Of a DNA stretch of 64,000 bases, positions 23,513 through 32,087 are shown in pieces. The notes below the pieces were generated by a model. That model did not search any database, was not told the origin of the DNA, and worked only from the letters and a program-made list of their open reading frames with translations. The stretch lies in NCBI RefSeq assembly GCF_048213115.1, contig NZ_CP172404.1, forward strand, positions 1,860,001 through 1,924,000. Reading direction: 5' to 3'. The position numbers were made by a program, and so were the translations under genes. This DNA comes from Niveibacterium terrae. Its GTDB lineage: Bacteria; Pseudomonadota; Gammaproteobacteria; Burkholderiales; Rhodocyclaceae. Position 1 is the first letter of the stretch. Each line of letters starts with the position of its first letter.

Positions 23513-23532
23513 TCACGCAAGTGGAGGTCGCC

Positions 23533-24804
23533 ATGAATCACCCCGTTTTTACCCCGTCTGTTTCGATCCCCTCGGCCCGCCTCGCCGAGACCGATCCCGA
23601 ACTCTCCTGCCTGCTCGCCGCCGAGACGGCGCGGCAGCGCGACAAGATCCGGCTGATCGCCTCCGAGAACTACGCGTCCGCGGCGGTCCGCGAAGCCTGT
23701 TCGTCGCATCTGACGAACCAGTATTCGGAAGGCTATCCGGGCGCCCGCTATTACGAGGGGCAGCAGATCGTCGATCAGGTCGAGCGCCTCGCGATCGCGC
23801 GCGCGAAGGAGCTGTTCGGGGCCGAGCACGTCAATGTCCAGCCTTACTCCGGTTCGCCGGCCAACCTTGCGGTCTATCTGGCTTTCCTGAAGCCGGGAGA
23901 GACGGTGCTGGCGATGCGGCTCGCGCACGGCGGCCACCTGACCCACGGTTCGAAAGTCTCGATCACCGGCAAGCACTGGAACGTGGTCCAGTACGGGCTC
24001 GACCCCGAGACGAAGCGGCTCGACTATGACGCGATCCGCGCGCTCGCGCTGGAGCACCGGCCGAAACTCCTGATCGCCGGCCATTCGGCCTATCCGCGCC
24101 AGATCGATTTCGCCGCCTTCCGCGCGATTGCCGACGAGGTCGGCTCTCTGTTGATGGTCGACATGGCGCACTTTGCAGGCCTCGTCGCGGCGGGTGCCCA
24201 TCCTTCCCCGGTGCCTTTCGCCGACGTCGTGACGACTACGACGCACAAGTCGCTGCGCGGGCCGCGCGGCGCGATGATCCTGTGCCGGGCCGAGCATGCG
24301 GCGAAGATCGACAAGGCGGTCTTCCCCGGCCTGCAGGGCGGCCCGCACAACGCGATCACCGCCGCGATCGCGGTTGCTCTGAAGGAAGCGCTGCAGCCGG
24401 ACTTCGCCGAATACGGACGGCAGTGCGTCGCGAACGCGCGGGCGCTGGCCGAACGCCTGATCGAGCACGGTTTCGATATCGTGACCGGGGGCACCGACAA
24501 CCACCTGGTTCTGGTCGATCTGCGCAGCAAGGGGATTGCCGGCAAACCGCTCGCCGCGGCGCTGGACCGGGCGGGCCTGGTCGCGAACTACAACTCGGTG
24601 CCCTGGGACGACCGGCCTCCGCAGGATCCGTCCGGGCTTCGCCTCGGTACGCCGTCGATGACGACGCGCGGTTTTCGCGAAGGGGAGTTCCGCCAGGTCG
24701 CCGACTGGATCGCCGGGATCGTCGCGAGCGGTCTGGATGAAGATGTGATCGCGCGGATCTCGGCTGAGGCCTTGGCGTTGGCCTCGTCCTTCCCGATGCC
24801 CTGA
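23533..24804 (+). CDS. glyA: Serine hydroxymethyltransferase
   Basis: The 423-residue PLP enzyme interconverts serine and glycine with tetrahydrofolate, producing 5,10-methylene-THF. Family motifs include RLIASENYASAAVREA, NQYSEGYPGARYYEG, NVQPYSGSPANLAVY and the PLP-lysine site TTTTHKSLRGPRG (about residue 240). The start MNHPVF was chosen because GGAGG lies five bases upstream; a GTG four codons earlier overlaps that site. The gene sits behind a ZTP-riboswitch-like leader, linking its expression to purine/folate status. The last 100 bp of the gene are imperfectly duplicated just downstream. Whether another glyA exists in the genome cannot be seen here. Confidence 0.96.
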   Translation: MNHPVFTPSVSIPSARLAETDPELSCLLAAETARQRDKIRLIASENYASAAVREACSSHLTNQYSEGYPGARYYEGQQIVDQVERLAIARAKELFGAEHVNVQPYSGSPANLAVYLAFLKPGETVLAMRLAHGGHLTHGSKVSITGKHWNVVQYGLDPETKRLDYDAIRALALEHRPKLLIAGHSAYPRQIDFAAFRAIADEVGSLLMVDMAHFAGLVAAGAHPSPVPFADVVTTTTHKSLRGPRGAMILCRAEHAAKIDKAVFPGLQGGPHNAITAAIAVALKEALQPDFAEYGRQCVANARALAERLIEHGFDIVTGGTDNHLVLVDLRSKGIAGKPLAAALDRAGLVANYNSVPWDDRPPQDPSGLRLGTPSMTTRGFREGEFRQVADWIAGIVASGLDEDVIARISAEALALASSFPMP

Positions 24805-24812
24805 GGCTTCAG
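24711..24812 (+). repeat. 3' end of glyA, unit 1 of an imperfect tandem duplication
   Basis: The last part of glyA including the stop codon recurs exactly 120 bp downstream at 24831-24932 with about 87% identity and no indels. Confidence 0.85.
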
Positions 24813-24830
24813 AAGCTCGTATGGCTAAGC

Positions 24831-24932
24831 CGCCGAGATCGTCGCGAGCAAGCTGGATCAAAGAGTGATCGCGCGAATCTCGGCTGAAGCCTTGGCACTG
24901 GCCTCGTCCTTTCCGATGCCCTGAGGCTTCAA
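24831..24932 (+). repeat. Duplicated 3' end of glyA, unit 2
   Basis: A non-coding copy of 24711-24812, including the CCGATGCCCTGAGGCTTC end. Differences are scattered rather than clustered. Confidence 0.85.
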
Positions 24933-24960
24933 GGTACGCCCGGTCGCCTGGCGGCCGGGT

Positions 24961-25224
24961 TCAGTCGTGCAGGGAGTCCTCACTGTTGCGAGCCCTCCGC
25001 CGGTGGATGAGCACGCTCAGCGCCAGGGCCAGGCTGGAGACGGCCGGGCTCAGCACTCTGAGCGCGGTGTCCACGGTCTTTTGCTCGCCGGCCGGCAGCG
25101 CGTCGAACCAGGCGCGGATCAGCGACGCGCCGGCGAAGGGCAGAAGCAGCGTCAGCGTCGCGGCGGCGATCGCGACCGCGCAGACGGCCAGTGCGATCCG
25201 GATCGATTTCGGCCGGTTCGCCAT
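24961..25224 (-). CDS. Small membrane protein, function unknown
   Basis: The 87-residue protein has two hydrophobic segments (about 8-32 and 52-70), a basic start and a basic, acidic-tipped tail (HRRRARNSEDS). GGGAGG, nine bases before the start, lies inside the end of the upstream FAH-family gene, and only 3 bp separate the two genes, so they are probably co-translated. No family is recognised. Confidence 0.65.
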   Translation of the reverse strand: MANRPKSIRIALAVCAVAIAAATLTLLLPFAGASLIRAWFDALPAGEQKTVDTALRVLSPAVSSLALALSVLIHRRRARNSEDSLHD

Positions 25225-25227
25225 CGC

Positions 25228-26082
25228 TCAACGCCTCCCGGCAGTCTCGGTGACGACTCTCTGCCTCTGCTCGCCGAGGCCCTCGATCGACAGATGCAGT
25301 TCGTCGCCGGGTTTGAGCCACTGGGGGGGCTTCATGCCCATGCCCACTCCAGGCGGCGTGCCGGTCGTGATCACGTCGCCGGGGACGAGCGTCATGTAGC
25401 GGCTGCAGTAGGCGACGATCTGCGCAACGCTGAAGATCATCGTTGCCGTGTTGCCACTCTGGCGGCGCTGGCCGTTGACGGCGAGCGTCATGTCCAGATT
25501 CTGCGGATCGGGAACTTCGTCGCGGGTGACCAGCCAGGGGCCGATCGGTCCGAAGCTGTCGCAGCCCTTGCCCTTGTCCCACTGCGAACTCTGCATCTGG
25601 AAAGCGCGCTCCGAGACGTCATTGACGATGCAGTAGCCGGCGACGTGATCGAGTGCGTGCGCCTCATCGACATAGCGGGCCGTGCTGCCGATCACGAGGC
25701 CCAGCTCCAGCTCCCAGTCCAGCTTCGTCGAGTGCGGCGGCTGGACGATCGCATCGTTCGGCCCGGTGATGCAGCTCGTTGCCTTCATGAAGATGATCGG
25801 CTCAGACGGGATCGCGAGCCCCGCTTCCTCGGCGTGATCGCGGTAATTGAGGCCGATTGCGATGAACTTGGGCACGCGGGCGACCGGAGGGCCCAGGCGG
25901 GGAGAGCCTTCGACGACGGGCAGGCTTTTGATGTCGAGACGCGCGAGCGCGGCGAGCCGCTCGGTCGCCAGCGCTTCGGGCGTCAGGTCGGCGAGATGGG
26001 CGCTGAGGTCGCGGATGCGCCCTTCGCGGTCCACGATTCCCGGTTTCTCGTGGCCGGGAGCACCAAAGCGGCAGAGCTTCAT
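25228..26082 (-). CDS. Fumarylacetoacetate hydrolase (FAH) family protein
   Basis: The 284-residue protein has the FAH C-terminal fold: PKFIAIGLNYRDHAEE, PIIFMKATSCITGPND, and the metal-binding acidic motif DWELELGLVIG, then GYCIVNDVSERAFQ, GKGCDSFGPIGPWLVT and GDVITTGTPPGVGMG. The family cleaves C-C bonds of acylpyruvates or isomerises/hydrates aromatic degradation intermediates; ureidoglycolate lyases also belong here. Substrate is not determined, since no degradation genes adjoin it. The start has GAGGAA upstream. The small membrane-protein gene follows immediately. Confidence 0.9.
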   Translation of the reverse strand: MKLCRFGAPGHEKPGIVDREGRIRDLSAHLADLTPEALATERLAALARLDIKSLPVVEGSPRLGPPVARVPKFIAIGLNYRDHAEEAGLAIPSEPIIFMKATSCITGPNDAIVQPPHSTKLDWELELGLVIGSTARYVDEAHALDHVAGYCIVNDVSERAFQMQSSQWDKGKGCDSFGPIGPWLVTRDEVPDPQNLDMTLAVNGQRRQSGNTATMIFSVAQIVAYCSRYMTLVPGDVITTGTPPGVGMGMKPPQWLKPGDELHLSIEGLGEQRQRVVTETAGRR

Positions 26083-26673
26083 TCCGATTCCTCGGCTATC
26101 TGGAAATTGAGGTGATGATGCCTCTGAAGGGCCGCGCGGGCAATGTGCGCCGGGCTCGGCGCTGCGGTGGGGGCGGGGCGTTTCGGTGAGAGCATGTAAG
26201 CGGGTGTTGCCAAAGCGCCCCTCGTTACGTTTGTCTCGATATTCGGCCTGGGGTTTGCAACGAATCTGCGAGCCCCCTGGCCTAGCATTGCTCTGTGGCC
26301 GGTCTTCACGGTCATCTCTCCTCCAAAATTCAAGCGCCAGTTGATTCTGGCGTTTTTTTTTGCGCCAGGCTTTTGCCTTCCGTCATTCGCCGAGCGCTGC
26401 TTGCGGGCAAGCCTTGGCGCGCTGATGTCGGTTGCCGCCTTATGGCAAGAGTTGCCGGTCTCGGGGACCTTAGCTGCCGGGGCTTTGCCTGCTGACCGGC
26501 CGATATGGAAGTTCAACTTCAGTTCCTTCGCTGCTCTGGCGCGGCTTGCCTCGTGTGTGCTAAAGCTGGCCCGAAATTTGCTGTCAGGGTGCGGCGGACT
26601 CTTGGCTGGATCCTTTATCCGAAGAAATCCGCAGGCTGCGCGAGCGTGCCGCCACAACGGAACGGAGAACAAC
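26083..26673. other. Long intergenic region with a mid-region terminator
   Basis: The 590 bp between the divergent FAH and Ser-rich genes contain no convincing gene. A G/C-rich hairpin (about 26247-26283, GGCCTGGGG paired with CCCCCTGGCC) is followed by the terminator at 26335. The second half, about 26361-26673, is the leader of the Ser-rich gene and contains small hairpins but no riboswitch class I can identify. Confidence 0.5.
26335..26361 (+). terminator. Strong intrinsic terminator with no upstream gene
   Basis: CGCCAG, loop TTGATT, CTGGCG and a run of nine T. No plus-strand gene ends near it: the nearest upstream one is glyA at 24804. It may end a small RNA or attenuate transcription into the gene at 26674. 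Confidence 0.75.
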
Positions 26674-27369
26674 ATGAGCGTCTCAGCAATCGCCGGTAAT
26701 TCGATCTACTCGAACTACACCTCGGCCCTCGGGCAGGCCACCGGATCATCAACAAGCAAAAGCAGCGCAGTACAGGAAGCCGAGCCCCATCGTCACCGTC
26801 ATGGCGGGGGCTCTCTGATGCAGAGCGTCGAGCAGGCGCTGGGCCAGCTGGGATTGAACCTGTCGGCGCCGACGGGAACCGCGGCCGCCAACTCGACGAG
26901 CGGCACCGATAGCAGCGGGGCTTCTTCGACAACGAATACTGAATCTCCGCGACAGGCGATGTCCGCGTTGATGCACGACTTGTTTGCGGCGCTGCACGCG
27001 CAGGACACAGGCACGGACAGCGCTGGCGATGGCAACGCATCCAGGGCCGGTGCAAACTATGGCAACTTCAGCTCCGGCCTGCAGAATCTGCTTCAGCAGC
27101 TGGGTTCCAGCAGCTCGACTTCAGGCAGTTCCAGCAGCAGCGACGCGCTGACCAAGCTGCAAAGCGACTTCAATAAACTGGTCTCTGCAGTGCAGAGCGC
27201 CAACGGCTCGAGTTCCTCCGGTTCCAGCAGTACTTCAACGTCGGCGGGCACTCAGCAGCCGACTCTGCAGGCATTCCTGCAGAACCTTCTGACGGATATT
27301 CAAAAGCACGGTCAGGGGGCTCAGACCGCTGCGGCGCCAATAGGCTCACTGGTCAACACCGTGTCGTAA
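26674..27369 (+). CDS. Low-complexity Ser-rich protein, function unknown
   Basis: The start at 26674 (MSVSAIAGNSIYSNY), with GGAG seven bases before the start codon, gives 231 residues. The protein is rich in Ser, Gly, Thr and Gln with a short His cluster (EPHRHRHGGG, about 38-47) and several amphipathic helices of the form LQNLLQQLGSS and LQSDFNKLVSAVQSANG. No signal peptide is seen. Similar small proteins with a LQSDFxxLxxAL repeat occur in Burkholderia and Xanthomonas relatives, without assigned roles (recollection). The His cluster could bind metal. A longer frame from 26341 would start within the terminator and is rejected. Confidence 0.65.
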   Translation: MSVSAIAGNSIYSNYTSALGQATGSSTSKSSAVQEAEPHRHRHGGGSLMQSVEQALGQLGLNLSAPTGTAAANSTSGTDSSGASSTTNTESPRQAMSALMHDLFAALHAQDTGTDSAGDGNASRAGANYGNFSSGLQNLLQQLGSSSSTSGSSSSSDALTKLQSDFNKLVSAVQSANGSSSSGSSSTSTSAGTQQPTLQAFLQNLLTDIQKHGQGAQTAAAPIGSLVNTVS

Positions 27370-27395
27370 GCACTGAAAAACCCAGGGCTTTTTTG

Positions 27396-27424
27396 ACAGC
27401 GCCGCTGATCCCGGCGCTGTTTTC
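27396..27424 (+). terminator. Intrinsic terminator after the Ser-rich gene
   Basis: ACAGCGCCG, loop CTGATCC, CGGCGCTGT and TTT. Confidence 0.85.
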
Positions 27425-27474
27425 ATTTGAACGCGGTAGCGGGTGCCGGTGAGCTCCCGAGTATCGGGCTGTGC

Positions 27475-28878
27475 TCAGTCATTCGCGATCCGCACCTGAT
27501 CGCGTCCGTGGCGCTTGGCCTCGTAGAGCGCCGCATCGGCTCGCCGGACCAGCTCCTCAGGGGTAATGATCTCGGCCGGACTGTGGCTGTAGACGCCGAC
27601 GCTGATGCTGACCTCCCGGTGAGCGGCCTCGCTCTCGACGGGCGGCGCAGTTATGGCCAGTTTCGCGACCGCGTTGCGGATGCGTTCGGCGGCCAGGGCC
27701 GCGTTTGCGCCGGAACTGCCCTCCAGGATGATCGCGAATTCCTCGCCACCATAGCGCGCCAGTGTGTCGTTTTCACGCAGCTGTTTGACCATGCTGCTGG
27801 CGATCCTCTGGAGGCAGAGGTCCCCCTGCACATGACCGAAGTGATCGTTGTACTTCTTGAAAAAGTCGATATCGACCATCAGCAGCGAGAGGGGGGAAGC
27901 GGTCACGGACTGCCGCTCCAGCGCAAGCTGCAGTGCCTTGTCGAAATGGCGCCGGGAGAATACCCCGGTCAGGCCGTCGCGGATCGATGTCTCGTAGGCG
28001 CGCTCGTACAGGTCGCGAAGCCGCTTCTTGACCGTGAAGACCTCAAAGAGCAGCGCGCTGAGCAGAATCAGCGCCGAAGACAGTTCAAAGAAGCGGGAGA
28101 TGTACCAGCCCAGTGTCAAGCGCATCGGTGAGGAGAACACGATGACCAGATAGAGCAGGTAGCAGTAGCCGCTCAGGGCGAGCCAGCACTGCAGCATGTT
28201 TCGGAGGCGGGTGACGATAACCACGAGCGAGAAAGCCATCACCCACGCGCCGAACATCAGATAGCTGATCCAGCTGTGAGCGAGCGCGTGGTAGTTGCCC
28301 GAGGCGGTGACCAGATTGCTCAGATCGGGGATCCAGGGCGGCAGCAGAAAGAGGGCGGCAGCCGTCAGCGCACACGGGCTCAGCAAGACCAGGGGCATCG
28401 CCTTGCGCATGCTGGTTGGAGGCAGAGGGGGGCTCCATCTGCTCAGCTTGACCAGCATCGCGGACGAGATCAACAGCGCGGTGCCCGTCAGTCTTGCTCC
28501 CCATGTCCACACCCCAAGGTGCGAGCCCGCAGGCATTTTGTCCAGCGGACAGAGGACCCCGGGGAGCATGGCGAGTCGATATAGCGTCATCAGTGCGGAA
28601 AAGGCGAAAGCCACACTCAGCAGGCCATCATCCAATGTGCGATGGACGTAGAAGCGCAGCAGCAGCAGATAGGCCGTCACGCCGCTGATGACGGACACCA
28701 TGGCCAGCTCGACAGGGCGGAAATTCGCGCCATAGGTCGTCGGGCCGTCCGCATAGTGAAAAACCAGGGCAGCAACGAGGGTCATTGCCAAGGCGACCAC
28801 GGCGACCAGGAGACGACGCTGGGGAGTCGGGGGGGCGGTCAGGTCTATTCCCATGGCGTATTCGTACTGCTTGTCCAT
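27475..28878 (-). CDS. Membrane-bound diguanylate cyclase (GGDEF)
   Basis: The 467-residue protein has an N-terminal integral membrane sensor of about eight helices (about 22-280), possibly of the MASE4 type, then a short linker helix and a GGDEF domain. The active-site motif is GGEEF at 377-381, preceded by the inhibitory I-site REND five residues earlier, and followed by VSISVGVYSH and ADAALYEAKRHGRDQV. It should make c-di-GMP from two GTP and be product-inhibited. An in-frame ATG nine codons in is an alternative start. It lies opposite a chemoreceptor gene and may belong to a motility/adhesion control group with the other c-di-GMP genes in the window. Confidence 0.93.
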   Translation of the reverse strand: MDKQYEYAMGIDLTAPPTPQRRLLVAVVALAMTLVAALVFHYADGPTTYGANFRPVELAMVSVISGVTAYLLLLRFYVHRTLDDGLLSVAFAFSALMTLYRLAMLPGVLCPLDKMPAGSHLGVWTWGARLTGTALLISSAMLVKLSRWSPPLPPTSMRKAMPLVLLSPCALTAAALFLLPPWIPDLSNLVTASGNYHALAHSWISYLMFGAWVMAFSLVVIVTRLRNMLQCWLALSGYCYLLYLVIVFSSPMRLTLGWYISRFFELSSALILLSALLFEVFTVKKRLRDLYERAYETSIRDGLTGVFSRRHFDKALQLALERQSVTASPLSLLMVDIDFFKKYNDHFGHVQGDLCLQRIASSMVKQLRENDTLARYGGEEFAIILEGSSGANAALAAERIRNAVAKLAITAPPVESEAAHREVSISVGVYSHSPAEIITPEELVRRADAALYEAKRHGRDQVRIAND

Positions 28879-29012
28879 CCTTTTGAGGGGGCAATGGTAG
28901 CCGGGAAAATGCTTCTTATCACAGAGGGCAGCAAGCTTGGCTGTGCGCTCGAACCCTCTATGCCTATCCTGTACTCTTAAGCTATTTGGCTTTGAGCCTT
29001 CAGGAGACGAAC

Positions 29013-30653
29013 ATGGGCAGCATCCGTACCCGACTACTCGCGCTCGCTCTGGCCGCCGGCATCGCGGTATTGCTGGTCTCGGGCTACGCGCTTGTCCAGA
29101 TGCGGAGTCTGGCCGGTACGCTCGGCGACAGCATCGCTCAGGCTCAGGCCGCGACGGTCCTGGTCCAGAGTGTCGATGGCGCGAATCTGGCGTTCAAAAG
29201 TCAGGTCCAGGAGTGGAAAAACATCCTGCTGCGCGGCAACGACAAGGAGATGTTCGACAAGTATCTGGCCCAGTTCGAGGCTGAGGAGAGGAAGGTCGAC
29301 GAGGCGCTGCGTCTGGCGGCGAAGAGCCTGCAGACCGTCGGGATGGAGCCGCGGCTTGCCGAAAAGGCGATCGCCGAGCATGGGCCGCTCGGCGCGAAAT
29401 ACCGCGAAGCGTTGAAGAGCTTCGATCCCGCCGATCCCGAGGCGGGCAAAAAAGTCGATCGTCAGGTCAAGGGCATGGACCGCGCGTTGTCCGCCGCGCT
29501 CAGCGAGCTGTCCGCGAGCGTTGAGAAGAGCAGTGCCGAGCGGGCCAGTCTGCAGCTGAGCGAATCGAAGCTTGCCTTGAGCCGCGCGACACTCTGGACC
29601 CTGGGCGGGATGTTCGTCGGAGTATCGGTGTTGCTCGCGATCTGCTGGCGGCTGGCCCTGAGCATTCTGAGACCCGTTCAGGACTTGCAGCAGACGATGT
29701 CCAGGGTCGAGCGGGATTGGGACCTGTCCTGTCGGGTCGCGATCCAGGGGCGGGATGAGATCGCGCTGTGCGCACAGGCCTTCAATTCGATGCTGGAGCG
29801 TTTCCGGGAGATCATCCGCGAGATCCGGGGCGAGTCGGATGAGCTCGCCGGGGAGACCCGCGAAGTCTCGCAGTCGGCCGACCGGCTCAGCGAGGGGGCG
29901 TCCGAACTCGGAGACTCAACCTCGACGGTGGCCGCCGCGGTCGAGGAGCTGAGCGTGAGCATGGGCCAGGTGCGCGAGGCCGGAGAGCAGGCGAGTCATT
30001 CCGCGCGCGCCTCCTCGGAGCGGGCGTCCTCGGGCGGCGCCGCGATCAGCGCGACGGCCGCGCAGATGAAAGTGATCTCGCTGCGGGTGACCGAGAGCGC
30101 GGCAGCCTTTCAGCAACTCGGAGCCCGGTCCGAGGCGATCTCCGGGATCGTCGACACGGTCAGCGAGATCGCCGACCAGACCAGCCTGCTCGCGCTCAAT
30201 GCCGCGATCGAGGCGGCGCGGGCGGGTGAGCAGGGACGGGGCTTCGCGGTCGTCGCCGACGAAGTCAGGAAGCTTGCCGAGAAGACTACCCAGGCGACCG
30301 GGCAGATCAGTGCGCTGGTGCGGCAGATGCAGAGCGGGACCGGCGAGGCCGTTCAGGGAATCCAGGCCGTCGTCAGCGATGTCGAGGCTCAGGTCGGACA
30401 GACCGAAGAAGCGCTGCAGAAGATGGCCGAGATCGAGGAATTGGCCCAACAGTGTGCCGATGCCGTGGGGCGGATCCACGATGCGCTGGGCGAGCAGAGC
30501 GCGGCGAGTCATTTGATCGCGCGTCAGGTCGAGCAGATCGCGCAGATGGGCGAAGCGAACCAGGGGTCGGCAGGCAGCATCGCGACGAGCACAGTCGCGC
30601 TGAAGGAGTTGGCCGAGCGGCTCGCCGGATCGGCGAATCGCTTCAAGACCTGA
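29013..30653 (+). CDS. Methyl-accepting chemotaxis protein
   Basis: The 546-residue chemoreceptor has a first transmembrane helix (about 7-27), a periplasmic helical domain (about 28-185), a second transmembrane helix (about 190-212), a HAMP domain and the cytoplasmic signalling domain. The hairpin tip reads IADQTSLLALNAAIEAARAG, continuing EQGRGFAVVADEVRKLAE. It signals to CheW/CheA. The start at 29013 has AGGAGA upstream. The periplasmic domain contains a WKNILLRG motif typical of small-ligand four-helix sensors, but the ligand is unknown. No che genes adjoin it. Confidence 0.95.
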   Translation: MGSIRTRLLALALAAGIAVLLVSGYALVQMRSLAGTLGDSIAQAQAATVLVQSVDGANLAFKSQVQEWKNILLRGNDKEMFDKYLAQFEAEERKVDEALRLAAKSLQTVGMEPRLAEKAIAEHGPLGAKYREALKSFDPADPEAGKKVDRQVKGMDRALSAALSELSASVEKSSAERASLQLSESKLALSRATLWTLGGMFVGVSVLLAICWRLALSILRPVQDLQQTMSRVERDWDLSCRVAIQGRDEIALCAQAFNSMLERFREIIREIRGESDELAGETREVSQSADRLSEGASELGDSTSTVAAAVEELSVSMGQVREAGEQASHSARASSERASSGGAAISATAAQMKVISLRVTESAAAFQQLGARSEAISGIVDTVSEIADQTSLLALNAAIEAARAGEQGRGFAVVADEVRKLAEKTTQATGQISALVRQMQSGTGEAVQGIQAVVSDVEAQVGQTEEALQKMAEIEELAQQCADAVGRIHDALGEQSAASHLIARQVEQIAQMGEANQGSAGSIATSTVALKELAERLAGSANRFKT

Positions 30654-30657
30654 GCGT

Positions 30658-31008
30658 TCAGCCGTGGAGCACTTGTGTATCGATGAACCAGTATTCGGCC
30701 GGAGGCGACTGGTCCGCCGGTTCGCTGTGCATCGGGTCGAAACGGGCCAGCTTCTCCCTGAGAAAATCCGCGACTCTGTGCTGGGCGGCCTGCTTCTCGC
30801 TACCCGCCTCGGTGGCGAAGTCGCGGGTTGCCTCGTGTGACAGACAGACGGCGATCGCCTTGGACATCCGTTCAGGACATTCCTGAACATCGTCGAGCTT
30901 CCAGGAGGCGAACAGGTAGTAGGAGTAGACGCTGTTCACTTCGTAAAACTGGGCGTGGGACGGCATCGCCGCCCGGATCACTTGCAAGACTTGCTCTTCG
31001 AAACTCAT
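30658..31008 (-). CDS. Hypothetical protein
   Basis: The start at 31008 (MSFEEQVLQVIRAAMPSHAQ) gives a soluble 116-residue protein; a longer frame to 31221 reads as Arg/Pro-rich non-coding sequence. It has helical segments and a central aromatic stretch (EVNSVYSYYLFASWKLDD). No family is recognised. It converges with the chemoreceptor gene, 4 bp from its stop. Confidence 0.6.
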   Translation of the reverse strand: MSFEEQVLQVIRAAMPSHAQFYEVNSVYSYYLFASWKLDDVQECPERMSKAIAVCLSHEATRDFATEAGSEKQAAQHRVADFLREKLARFDPMHSEPADQSPPAEYWFIDTQVLHG

Positions 31009-31144
31009 GAACTTCGGATCTATGTTTGGACGGGGGGTAGAGGGATCCGTCGGGCGTTTCAGCCTGCGCGTCAACGGTTTATCGGATTTTGTTACTTTTT
31101 TCCGGCTCCGCCAAGGGCGGAAAGAGCCTGCCGGGCACGGATAT

Positions 31145-31756
31145 TCAATGCGGGTCGGCTCGTGGCAGCTGCTCCCTGAGCTGGGCGAGCCGGGCCGTGA
31201 CCCGCGGAGTGAAACCGGCACTGAAGCGTTTCTCGCGCAGCTGCTGTTCGATCGCCGACAGCATCAGCGGGCCGACGCTCTGGACGAGCTGGGCCGTGGA
31301 CTTGAGCATCGCGTTGAGGTTCGCCTTGAGGTTCGGATCCTCGACTTCGTCGATGCTGATCTTCTGCAGCGGAATCAGGCTGGACAGGGTCAGGCGGAAT
31401 ATCGAATCGAAGCTGTCGAGGTATTCCTCTTCGTACTGTTCGGGGTGTTTCTGGAAGGCGACGACGTAGTTTCGGGCGACTTCCGTGTACCGTCCGGCCA
31501 GGTTCTTGAGCCGGGCGCCCGACTCGGTCGCACTGCCTTGGGCGAGCTCGTCGATCGCGCTCTGCACCCGGGTCGGGTTGAGCACCGCCCGCGCGAGCGC
31601 GCCCTCCTTGTCCGAGTAGCGGATGATCTGCCCAGGGGTACTGGCCTGGGCCTTCTGGTAAGCCGTGATGTCCTGATTCAGCTGCGCGCAGGCCTGTTCG
31701 GCGCAGGCCAGACCGGCATTGAGTGCGAAGAGCAGCGCGAAGAGGATCGTTTTCAT
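31145..31756 (-). CDS. Exported protein of unknown function
   Basis: The 203-residue protein has a Sec signal peptide (MKTILFALLFALNAGLACAE) and is otherwise helical, with a Cys pair just after the cleavage site (EQACAQL includes one). The mature part has regular heptad-like leucines (SGARLKNLAGRYTEVARNY). No domain is recognised. It appears monocistronic; the upstream intergenic region on its strand is shared with the divergent flavodoxin-like gene. Confidence 0.65.
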   Translation of the reverse strand: MKTILFALLFALNAGLACAEQACAQLNQDITAYQKAQASTPGQIIRYSDKEGALARAVLNPTRVQSAIDELAQGSATESGARLKNLAGRYTEVARNYVVAFQKHPEQYEEEYLDSFDSIFRLTLSSLIPLQKISIDEVEDPNLKANLNAMLKSTAQLVQSVGPLMLSAIEQQLREKRFSAGFTPRVTARLAQLREQLPRADPH

Positions 31757-31955
31757 CGATGGCTGTGCCTTTCCGGGTCGGACTGGTAATCATAATCCGC
31801 TTGGCACTGCCGATTCCAGAGCTGTTTCATCAAGATAAAACCGCGGCTGGGATCGCGGGGCGTTCGCTCATCCCGTCTTGCCCCGAATCTGCTCGTCCCG
31901 GACCCGCTCGCGGAGTTTCGGGCGATGCACTGACCCTATGTCCGAGGGCTTTATG

Positions 31956-31971
31956 CTTACCTTTCTGTAAG
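31956..31971. promoter_or_regulatory. Inverted repeat in the leader region of the flavodoxin-like gene
   Basis: CTTAC-N6-GTAAG (31956-31971), followed by a further CTTAC at 31975. Such TTAC-N-GTAA operators are typical of LysR- or HxlR/MarR-type regulators that control quinone reductases and flavodoxins (general knowledge). No regulator gene lies nearby. The rest of 31757-32087 shows no gene. Confidence 0.4.
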
Positions 31972-32087
31972 TTCCTTACGCAGACGTGCCTTATTGTCTT
32001 TATGGAAGTGCTGCCGCTACGATGAATCTGTCTGCCGGCGTTCATCGCAATCCTGCGGAGGGCGGGGCATCGTTTAAAGGAGTGTTC

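Noticed and set aside
23378..23520. Glycine, SAH or guanidine riboswitch in the glyA leader
   Set aside because: None of their conserved cores is present, while the ZTP order of elements fits well.
26361..26520. c-di-GMP (GEMM) riboswitch in the leader of the Ser-rich gene
   Set aside because: A few GGCAA and GCCGGT-like elements tempted a match, but the conserved GGACGCAAAGCC-type core and tetraloop receptor are absent.
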